Assembly (NCBI GenBank): GCA_022702705.1
Contig: CM040425.1
Coordinates: 2,728,001 to 2,792,000 of the forward strand
From: Papilionanthe hookeriana x Papilionanthe teres
Lineage: Eukaryota; Streptophyta; Magnoliopsida; Asparagales; Orchidaceae
Length of the DNA stretch: 64,000 bases
Direction of reading: 5' to 3'
The translations under genes and the position numbers were made by a program. The notes beneath the pieces were generated by a model. It had not been told where the DNA came from, ran no database searches, and was given only the letters and a program-made list of their open reading frames with translations. Positions 55,527-64,000 of this stretch are shown here, in pieces (positions within the stretch are counted from its first letter, which is position 1; every line of letters begins with the position of its first letter).

Positions 55527-55873
55527 ATGAAGGAAGAAATCATGGAGAAGAGGCTAGGGACAAGGTCTCAAAGGATCCTCAACCCTACTTCAATTGTTTC
55601 ATCGCGGTAAGTTTAGAAAAAATTTCTATTCGTTTGGATAAGTTTGAAGCGGAGTTTAAAAGCATTGGAGATCACATTCATGAGATGTTTCATCAGATTG
55701 AACATCTAGAATGGCAAATGAAACTTCAATTTGATCATTTTGCGGCTTATCAAGATGCTCAAGTTGAAATGTATGCGAAGAACAAGTGGATTGACGAAAA
55801 GTATGCTACGGATTTCCCGAGAGCGTTAGTGTTCTTTCCAAGCAGAATACACAATTTCCCTTGTGAAGATTAG
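55527..55873 (+). pseudogene. E env-position ORF, first unit (truncated)
   Basis: A short start (MKEEIMEKRLGTRSQRIL) runs into a stop in a sequence that resembles a splice donor (GCG/GTAAGTTT at about 55606). Downstream, 55634-55873 is homologous to the C-terminus of the first unit of B (HFDHF … WIDEKYATDFP against HFDHF … WITEESASEFP). The N-terminal two thirds seen in B are missing. Confidence 0.6.
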
Positions 55874-56672
55874 AATATTCTGGTAATGAGATAGTTATTA
55901 TCTGGTGTGTTGAGTCGTTGTATCGATTTAGTGAATCAATTGTGTTTGTTTGTGTATTTGCTTTCATGTTCAATGTGTGTTGTTTTTGCTTAAAAATTGT
56001 TGTGTTTGAGTGTGTATTAGGAACTTGAATCAAGAATGATACTTATCTGGAATATATTGAGCCAATATTGAAGATTATAAATGGAATTTAGTGAAGTTTG
56101 ATTTAAACTTTATGTTTGATTGATGGATTTAATATTTAATTTTTAAATTTGTTGGAAAATGTTGTGGAAGTTAGAAACTGAAGCCCTACTCTAATGTGAG
56201 TAATTGGAAGTTGAATTTATGAATTTTGGTGGAAAATTAAAATTAAAAACAATATTTTGTGAAAGGCGAGTCTGGCGCCTAGGCTCCAGAATTCGGCGCC
56301 TAAGCGCCGGTTCGGCCTGTACCTGAAAAATTCCTTAAATACCTCCAAAAGCCATTATCGACGCCTAAACCTTCTTCTTCCTCCATTTTTCATGAAAATG
56401 AACTTTTAGAATCCATTTTGAGGTCAAAACATCAAGGATTTGAGCGTGAAACCACTCGATTTCTTCGTCTCATGGTCAGATCTACACTTTAAACCATTTA
56501 TTATCGATTTTCACTATAGATTTCCCTAGGTTTTGCTAAGAACTGAAATTTTAAAAAAAAATTTGATTTTTAGTGATTTCTTTGGATTTTTAAACTTATT
56601 TTAAGTTTTCTAAACTTAAAAAGAGTTTAAATTTTTTATTCCTAAATTTGCTCTTGTTTTCTTTCACGTTTA
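55874..56672 (+). promoter_or_regulatory. Spacer and leader of E second env-position ORF
   Basis: No gene. GC palindromes at 56271-56316 (TGGCGCCTAGGC, GGCGCCTAAGCGCC). The ATG is preceded by an acceptor-like tract CTTTCACGTTTAG at 56660-56672. Confidence 0.5.
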
Positions 56673-57829
56673 GATGGCTCCGAAATCTAAACGCGGGAAG
56701 GCACGAGATAACTTCGATAGCAGCAAATTTTCTATTGCGGCTGCGCATTTTTGATTCCATGAATTTGCGACGTCGAGGAAGTTCATTTCAGAACAATGTT
56801 TCTATCATCCGGGAGAAATGATTGAAAACACTATTGTTGTGCACAATTGACAACGATTTTTGTTATTTAACTGCTGTTGCTGTTATCCCTATAGTTTGAG
56901 AATTTTATGCGAATTTTCTGGATGCCAAAGATTATGAAGTTTTTCTCAGAGGTGTCGGAGTATGATTTAATCCTGAAAGAATCAATGTATTTTATGGCCT
57001 GCCACCGACTATAGAGTGCTACTATTTTGGATTATCTCCATCTGAGGGAGATTTGGATATGATCATTGCTTATTTGACAGATGGTACTGGATTTTGGAAG
57101 ATCAGGAACGGAAAAAGGGTAACTTCAAATCCTCCAAGTTAAATGGTATTTCTAAAGCTTGGCACTATTTTATTTCTGCAAGATTGTTACCTTCCAACCA
57201 CCTAAGTGAAGTGACTAAAGATCGAGCGATCTTAAACTACTGCATTCAGGAAAGGAAGCCTATTGATGTTGGCAGTATTATTTATGATTCTGTGGATTCT
57301 ACTGCGAGATCCAGCACTTCCGTTGGACTGGGATTCCCATCTCTGATTTATTCATTATGTATTAGTAATGGAGTCACTACAGATATTTCAGAGGAAAGGT
57401 TGAAGACTACTAAGCTGATTGGTCAGAAGAGCATTAGCATATATGATCGTCTTCGAGGGAAGAAATCGACTGCTCCTTCTTCTTCTGCACCTACTCCAGG
57501 TAGACCTTCTACTTCTCGACCCTCTACTTCTGCTGAGCCACCATCGAGTTTCTGAGAGTCAATGCATGATCAGTTTATAGAGCAGCAGCAAGAGTTATTT
57601 CAAACTCACTGGTTGATACTATTGATAGGAAACTGGATCATTTATCTGATTATACCCAGAGGAAGAGTAGCTATGATGCTGAGTATAATGAAGCCCTAGT
57701 CAGATTTCTGAAGGGTGAGCATGATGTTTGTTTCCCTACTTTTCCTAGTTTTACACCATTTGTTGATCCTAAGGATGTTAAGTTTTCCTTTGGTGACGAT
57801 GATGATGATGAGTCTACAGCCAGTGACTA
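56673..57829 (+). pseudogene. E env-position ORF, second unit
   Basis: ATG at 56673 (MAPKSKRGKARDNFDSSKF), a clear homologue of the second unit of B (MAPRQKRRVDYDTDRF). Stops and frameshifts separate it from frame 57094-57555, which contains KAWHYFISARLLPSNHLSEVTKDRAILNYCIQ and a Ser/Pro/Thr-rich tail. The last part reads LSDYTQRKSSYDAEYNEALVRF in another frame and ends with an acidic DDDDDESTASD before a stop at 57827-57829. Plant transposon protein family; the function is unknown and no membrane segment is visible. Confidence 0.78.
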
Positions 57830-59145
57830 GTAGTTTATAGAACTCTATGTTGTGCTACTTTTTATTTTGTTGTGTTTGGTTTGTTTGTTTAGTTTTATGT
57901 TTGATGTATGTTGATTTATTTAAGTACATGTGTGGATTGATTAGTGTTAAGATTCTGTTGTTAGAATATTCTTAGAATATTGTGTTTGAGACTGAAATTA
58001 GAGTTAATTTATGAAATGTTTGTTTCAGTCTACTGTTTAGTAATTAGTAATTTTGCTCTGCTTTTATTTTGTTTCAAATTTAGTATAATCATAAAAATTA
58101 GCTTGCTTACTTTTTATACCTGCTTCAATTTTATTTTTATTATTCATAAAAGCATGAGTAGAAGTAAATTTTTCTTTTTAAGATCGTTTTTTACATACTT
58201 ATAAAAATTTCCTTTTTAAATTATGATTTTCTTTCTCTCATACTTTCAAATTTTCATAATATACCAAAACTTAATTTTGGGGGAAGGGAAAATACATTCA
58301 AATTTAAATTTTATTTGTCCTTAAAGAGCTAATATTTTCTTAAAATAGAAACTTTTTAACATAACTTAAGGAATGAAGAATTTATTTGAGATCACTTTTA
58401 TTTTTTAAATTATAAAAAATTTAGTGAAATTAACCAAAATTTTTATAACTTTGATTGATTTTAAGAATAGAATTATTTAACTTGAAGAAGAATAAGATTA
58501 AGGAATTTTTCTATTCATAGTAGAAATAATGGAATTTTAGAAGTATTAAGTAATAAAAAATTATCACTTGAAAAAGAAAAGATTGAAAATCTTTTTCAAT
58601 TTTTATTCATGTTATAATAATTAAGTGGAAATGTATAAGTTTTGAAAATATAAGTTAAGGATAGTGAAGTTCAAAATCATTAACAGGCTATCCAGATATA
58701 CTAATCCTCTCTATATAAAAAAAAGAAAAAAAAGAGGAGAAGCTTGAGGAAATGCCTAATCAAAAATTGGTTTCATTTGAATCATCTTATAAAAGGAAAA
58801 CTAGTTACATATTTTACTTAATTTTTATACATGAATCTTTATTTAGGAAAGGTTTTTCAAGAAGATCTTTTTCTTGTAAATAATCTATGAGATCTTAATA
58901 TAATAAATTTCTATTATTTTCAAAATGGATGAAAAATTTGAAATCTTATGATTTGCTAGTTGAATATTCTTAAATTCTTAAATTTAAACCTAGTTAGTGA
59001 AATTGGGTTAATAATTTACTAAAGACTTTATAAAATCAAAAATTATAAGGAATCTTAAATATTTATCTTTTATTCCAAAAGTTATACATTTTATATAGTA
59101 AAAAGGGTTACTTGAGGACAAGTAACATTTATGTCTGGTGGATTT
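57830..59145 (+). other. E 3' non-coding region and decayed PPT
   Basis: No gene; the frame at 57980-58204 is hydrophobic by AT-richness only. It holds the internal PPT-like TTTTGGGGGAAGGG (58275-58288), the conserved block AGTTCAAAATCATTAACAGG (58671-58690) with an A/G tract, the hairpin GTTACTTGAGGACAAGTAAC (59107-59126) and a mutated PPT (TCTGGTGGATTT) directly before the 3' LTR. Confidence 0.75.
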
Positions 59146-61023
59146 TGATCCATAAAAAAATACCAATTTTTATGTCTTGATTTTTATCAATTTCTAAGGA
59201 TATTATGCTTTAATGAAAGGTATTTTTGTGTTTTTGGATATAGGTGATGTAAAAAGGTCCAAAAATGGAAAAAAGATAAAAAAGGAGCAAAAAGGAGCAA
59301 AAATGGAGCAAAATACAAGAATTATAAAAAATATGGCCTGGCGCCTAGACGCCAGAAGTTGGCGCCTAAGCGCCAGACTCGTACAGAAACTGTAAAGTTT
59401 TTGACAATGTTTGGACGGTTATTTTGACGGAGTGAGCGGTTATTGGACATTCTAGAAGACTGGCAGTTGTTCCTTGATAATAGGACATGTGATACATTGC
59501 ATTTGGACGCTCTAAAATGGTTTTAAACGCGAAGAGGTGCGAGCCAAAGTGAAGAGGTGCGAAAAACTGGACGCGGTGTCTGGCGCCTAGGCGCTAGATT
59601 CCGGCGCCTAGGCGCTAGATTCTGGTGCCTAGGCGCCAGACAGACCTTCTAGAAGATTCATTGAATGTGGACATGTTTTGAAGAGGTGCCTCAAAGCAAC
59701 CCTTGAAGCCTATAAATAGGAGTCCAATTCTTCAGAAAAACGTGCCCCCCATTGTAACCCCTTTCTCTTAGCCACTTTAGGATCACTCATCCTTAGAGAG
59801 AGAAATAGAGAGAGAAATTTAGGGCCACTTTTATTTAGTTTAGTGAGTTTATTTTCAAGTTGTTGCATCTGGAGTTCATTACACTCGTGGAGTCGGTAGG
59901 AATCGGAAGATCTCGTAGAAGGAATATTTGAGATAAGTATTTTATTTTTGATTCAAAGTTTATTTATTATGTTTTGCTGTTTATATTCAATGTGTTCTGA
60001 GTAGTTAGTTTACTTTCTTCCTTCAATTATGAAAAAATAAATAAGATAATATAAGATTCGATGAAGAATTGAAAATCAAAATATTTACAAAACATTGTGA
60101 TGATATTAATACCTGATCTTACTTTACTTTTTAAATTGGCCTTTTAAATTGTTAAAACCTGTTGAAGAGTTTTGAGACCTAGAAGGAGAAGAACTCTTAA
60201 CTTGTAGATGTCACATGAATCCTTGGGTAGTCGAAGGCCATGTGCGGGCTATTAAAGGTGAAGTGCAAATAAATAGGAAGATAAGATTTAAAGGGCGTAG
60301 AATTGATAAGTTTTTAGAGTGACAGACTAAATTTTTATAATTTCATTTTTAGATAAGGAAAGGGTCACTAGTAGGGCCGACCATAGCCACCCTTGGACAT
60401 CTAGTAGTGTGAGCCTAGATTAACCCATTCTACTAACAATACATCCGGACCTGATCTGTAAATTAGCCAATGTTCTTTGCGCCCTGATCAAAGGGTAAAG
60501 AATAGGAATGCTTCTATTTGGCGCAATACCATAAATCAAATTCTCCAACGAATATTAAATTATCTTAAAAATCTTAGATTAATTGAAGGGAAGAAAGTTG
60601 TTTGTTTTACATAGTTTTCACAAAATCATTTCTTTTATTATTGTTTTATTTATCTGCATCTAGTAAATTATAAGTAATTTATAGTTAGATTAAAATACAA
60701 AAAGATTTTGAAATACAAATACTTATGCCCTATATTACTTGAAACGATACGTATACTTGCGTAGTACCCAAAAAGTATTTAAATATTTTCTTTTAAAATT
60801 ATATTTTGCTATATAAACATATATTTAAAAAGTATTAAACATTAACGGCCTAGCATTTAGTAGCAATCAAGTTTTATTTAATGTTATTGCCGTAATTAAA
60901 ATTTGGTACACATCTATATAGCAAGTTATTCCAGGTCAAGTATTTCGCGCCTTTGCTAGAAATTAAAGTTTCTAGCAGTGGTAACAAATCCTTGTACTTG
61001 GAAATACCAAAAAAATCGGGTCA
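59146..61023 (+). repeat. E 3' LTR (1878 bp)
   Basis: TGATCCATAAAAAAATACC … ATCGGGTCA, followed by the TSD TCCAT. It differs from the 5' LTR by an expanded palindrome array (three GCGCC units at 59576-59642 against one or two) and by loss of about 30-40 bp including the GTGGGATCGAT block near 60720. TATAAATA at 59711. Confidence 0.95.
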
Positions 61024-61028
61024 TCCAT

Positions 61029-62560
61029 CAATTGAAAAAACTCCTAAACTTGAGTTAAAAATTCTTCCTGATGATTTGAAGTATGTTTTTCTGAGTGAAT
61101 CCTCAACCTTGTCTGTTATAATTTCATCTCAATTGACTGAAAAAGAAGAAGAGAGTTTGCTTAAAATTTTGAAGAAGTATAAGAAAGCCTTTAGATGGAC
61201 AATTGCTGATATTAAAGGAATCAGTCCTTCAATTTGTATGCACAGAATTCTTATAGAATATAATTGCAAACCTCGGGCTGATCCCCAAAGGAGATTAAAA
61301 CCTATCATGAAAGATGTTGTTAAGAAAGAAATTTTGAAGGGGTTGGATGCTGGAATTATCTACCCTATTTCAGAAAGTGCATGGGTTAGTCCTATTCATT
61401 GTGTTCCTAAGAAAGGAGGAGTAACTGTGACTGTTAATGAAAAGAATGAAATGATTCCAAAAAGACAAGTTACAGGATGGAGAATATGCATTGATTATAG
61501 AAAATTAAATCTTGCCACTAGGAAAGATCATTTTCCACTCCCATTTGTGGATCAGATGCTGGATAGACTGGCTGGGCATAAATTCTTTTGTTTTCTGGAT
61601 GGATATACTGGTTACCAACAAATTCAAATTGCTCCTGAGGATCAAGAGAAAACTATGTTTACCCGTCCTTATAGTATGTTTACTTTTAGAAGAATGTCCT
61701 TTGGTTTATGTAATGCCCCTGCTACATTTCAGAGATGTATGATGGCTATTTTATGTTATTTAATTAAAAAAGGGATTGAAGTTTTTATGGATGACTTTTT
61801 AGTGTTTGGAATTTCATTTGAACCATGTTTAGAAAATTTGTCTAAAATTCTAAAACACTGTGAAGAAACTAATTTAGTCCTTAACTGGGAAAAATGTCAA
61901 TTTATAGTAGCAGGAGGAATTGTATTGGGACATCGAATTTCAGAAAATTTTTTGGAGGTAGATCCTACAAAAATTCAAGTTATCTCTAATTTACCTTGCT
62001 CGACCAATGTAAGGGGAATTAGAAGTTTTCTGAGACATGCTGGATTCTACAGGTGTTACATCAAAGACTATTCAAAGATTACAAAACCTTTATGCTGTTT
62101 ATTGGAAATAGATGCAATTTTTTATTTTAATGATGATTGCTTAAATGCTTTTGAAACATTAAACAAAAAATTAATCACTACACCTGTTATAATTTCACCA
62201 AATTGGGAAAAAAAACATTTTGAATTAATGTGTTATGCTAGTGATTATGCTATTGGTGCTGTTTTGGGTCAGAGATATGATAAAATTTTCAAAGTTATTT
62301 ATTATGCTAGTAAAACTCTAAATGAATCTCAAATTAATTAAACCACTACTGAGAAAGGGTTATTAGCTATAGTATTTGCCTTTGATAAATTTTGATCATA
62401 TTTAATTGGAACTAAATTTTTGGTGTGTACTGATCATTCTACTATCAAATATTTATTGAAGAAGAAGGATACGAAGCCAAGATTGATTAGATGGATTCTT
62501 CTTTTGCAAAAATTTGATTTTGAGATAGTAGATAGGAAGGGTTCCGATAATCAAATTGTT
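61029..62560 (+). pseudogene. D reverse transcriptase and RNase H
   Basis: Reading starts right after the E TSD (SIEKTPKLELKILPDDLKY). RT is long and well preserved to 62341: VTGWRICIDYRKLNLATRKDH, CFLDGYTGYQQIQIAPEDQ, catalytic VFMDDFLVFG. RNase H is damaged: the first catalytic Asp is Tyr (CYASDYAIG), the catalytic Glu position reads TEKGLLAIV, and stops occur at 62339-62341 and 62394-62396. The last Asp is kept in CTDHSTIKYLL. An ORF call beginning at 60953 would wrongly include the end of the LTR of E. Confidence 0.9.
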
Positions 62561-63941
62561 GATCATTTGTTCAGGCTTGAAAATGAAAAATATCTCAGTG
62601 ATGCTGAAGAAATTAATGAACATTTTCCTGATAAAAAATTATTCACTGTTAATGAGTGGCATGTTCCGTGGTATGCTGACATAGTAAACATTATTGTCAG
62701 TAATATTATACCCTATGGTTTGACATACCAAGAAAAGAAGAAATTTATGTCTGATGCTAAGACTTATTTTTGTGATGACCCATTTTCATATAAACAAGGA
62801 AAGGATCTTATAATTCGAAGATGTGTACCTTTGGAAGAGACTTATGGAATTATTCAAAAATGTCATGATTTTGATTATGGGGGACATTTTGGAGTTGAAA
62901 GAACTCCATATAAAATCTTACAAATGGCCTACAATTTTTAAGGATGTGAATTGTTATATTAAATATTGTGATAGATGTCAGTGTGTAAGCAATTTTTCTA
63001 GAAGGAATGAGATCCCCTCAATTATATGTTGGAAGTTGAAATATTTAATGTTTGGGGATTAGATTTCATGGGTACATTTACACCATCTTTCAGAAATGTT
63101 TCTATTTTGATAGCAGTAGATTATGTTTTCAAATGGATTGAAGCTATCTCCTTACCTCGATGTGATGCTCAAAGTGTTGCAAAGTTTTTAAGAAATAATA
63201 TATTTTGCAGATTCAGAATACCAAGAGTAATCATAATTGATGGGGGAAGTCATTTAAAAATGTGATTATTGAGAAGTTAGCAAAGAAATATCATATAAAT
63301 GATCGCATTGCTACTACTTATCATCCTCAGACAAGTGGGTTGGTTTAATTATCTAATTATGAAATTAAAAGAATATTGGAAAAGAATGTTAATCCAAACA
63401 AAAAGGATTGGCCAATCAAACTGGATTATGCTTTGTGGGCCTATAGGACTGCCTACAGAACCCCTATAGGAATGCCCCATATAGGCTAATTTTTGGAAAA
63501 GCTTGTCATTTGCCTAATAAACTTGAGCATAAAGCATATTGGGCTATTAAAGAGTTCAATTATAATTTGAAATATGCTGCTGAGAAGAGATTATTGCAAT
63601 TAAATGAGCTTGAAGAGATAAGGAATGAATTTTATGAAAATGCTAAGATTTATAAGGAAAAGATGAAGTTATGGCATGATCGGAAGATTCTTACTAAAAA
63701 TCTTGTGTCAGGACAAAAAGTTTTGTTGTATAATGCTAGATTGAGAATTTTTTCTGGAAAAATTAAGTCCAGGTTGATGGGTCCATTAATTGTGATAAAA
63801 GTTTATTCCTATGGAGCTGTGGATATTCATGATCCTAAGACTGGAAAAATGTGTAAAGTTAACGGTCATAGTCTTAAACCTTATTTTTCAGTTGATCAAC
63901 CTAAATCGGATGAGAATCTAATGTTGGGTCACTCAGAATGA
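62561..63941 (+). pseudogene. D integrase
   Basis: Zinc-binding module in frame 62420-62941 and its shifted continuation (CHDFDYGGHFG … CDRCQC). Catalytic core in 63026-63265 with first Asp (VWGLDFMG) and second Asp (VIIIDGGSH). The catalytic Glu codon is a stop: HPQTSGLV*LSN. Frame 63510-63941 is the C-terminal module, with GPL instead of GPY/F (SRLMGPLIVIKVYSYGAVDI). Non-functional. Confidence 0.9.
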
Positions 63942-63964
63942 GTTTTGGGTATGTCAGGCTGAAG

Positions 63965-63998
63965 ACGTTAAACCAAGCGCTTTGTGGGAGGCAACCCA
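63965..63998 (+). promoter_or_regulatory. Post-integrase conserved motif (D)
   Basis: ACGTTAAACCAAGCGCTTTG then TGGGAGGCAACCCA, 23 nt after the integrase stop. Confidence 0.75.
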
Positions 63999-64000
63999 TA

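Larger units (their letters stand above)
47654..61023 (+). mobile_element. Complete Athila-like element E (13370 bp)
   Basis: Two LTRs in direct orientation (47654-49554 and 59146-61023), perfect TSD TCCAT, perfect tRNA-Asp PBS, gag-protease-RT-RNase H-integrase, post-integrase motif, two env-position ORFs, 3' non-coding region and a decayed PPT. It is inserted between protease and RT of D. All domains are recognisable, but gag, protease and integrase carry stops or frameshifts, so it is not autonomous now. Confidence 0.96.
43608..64000 (+). mobile_element. Athila-like element D (interrupted by E, runs off the window)
   Basis: Plus-strand order: 5'-truncated LTR (43608-45133), decayed PBS, gag, protease, [E insertion 47654-61023], RT, RNase H, integrase, post-integrase motif. 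The frame across E rejoins as YGP|SIEKTPKLELKILP, in agreement with the same linker of B. Many stops show that it is older than E. Its first LTR part is missing where the LTR of C abuts it. Confidence 0.9.

Noticed and set aside
57980..58204. Hydrophobic 74-codon ORF that could pass for a membrane (env) segment
   Set aside because: It lies downstream of the ORF stop in AT-rich DNA, where T-rich codons give Phe/Leu/Ile by composition, with no counterpart in B.
60953..61023. N-terminal part of the 462-codon frame at 60953-62341 as part of the D polyprotein
   Set aside because: These codons are the end of the 3' LTR of E. The D sequence starts only after the TSD at 61029.

Overview
This window is plant nuclear repetitive DNA, almost certainly pericentromeric or other heterochromatin of a flowering plant. 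I found no host gene. Nearly all of it is explained by nested Ty3/gypsy LTR retrotransposons of two lineages, plus one LINE fragment. The Athila-like lineage has a primer-binding site (PBS) matching the 3' end of tRNA-Asp, TGGCGCCGTTGCCGGGGA. The Tat/Ogre-like lineage has a PBS matching the 3' end of tRNA-Arg, TGGCGACTCCGCTGGGGA, and LTRs of 7.3-7.5 kb. Four insertions are closed by perfect 5-bp target-site duplications (TSDs), which fixes the nesting.

Layout. (1) 1-15968, minus: the 5' part of an Ogre-like element, X2. Its 5' LTR (1379-15968) is split by X1, an opposite-strand solo LTR of the same family (5297-12587, TSD ATGCA). (2) 15969-38392, minus: Athila-like element A, in pieces. Its LTR end, PBS and gag start lie at 37092-38392 and its gag tail and protease at 15969-17223. 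(3) 17224-37091: element B, Athila-like, inserted in the gag of A with TSD CGTAG. B is carrying a third Ogre-like solo LTR, X3 (29546-37057, TSD GGTAT). (4) 38393-39795, minus: the 3' end of a LINE. (5) 39796-43607, plus: the 3' end and LTR of Athila-like element C. (6) 43608-64000, plus: Athila-like element D, cut between protease and reverse transcriptase by the complete Athila-like element E (47654-61023, TSD TCCAT).

Each Athila-like element follows LTR - PBS - gag - protease - RT - RNase H - integrase - a conserved post-integrase motif - two related ORFs in the env position - polypurine tract (PPT) - LTR. Every polyprotein carries stops or frameshifts, so all copies look dead. The longest open frame is the 623-codon protease-tail/RT/RNase H frame of E.

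The most unusual object is element B. Its two LTRs are in inverted orientation although the insertion has a clean 5-bp TSD. Its PBS continues into a complete 72-nt tRNA-Asp sequence with CCA, joined straight to the protease region with gag missing. I read this as a fossil of aberrant reverse transcription in which the whole primer tRNA was copied. A second, more general observation is that LTRs of both lineages carry, 33-86 bp inside their 3' end, a decayed copy of their own LTR end plus the start of the PBS. A third is that each Athila-like family has its own GC-rich palindrome, clustered in the LTR and, in B and E, in the leader of each env-position ORF.
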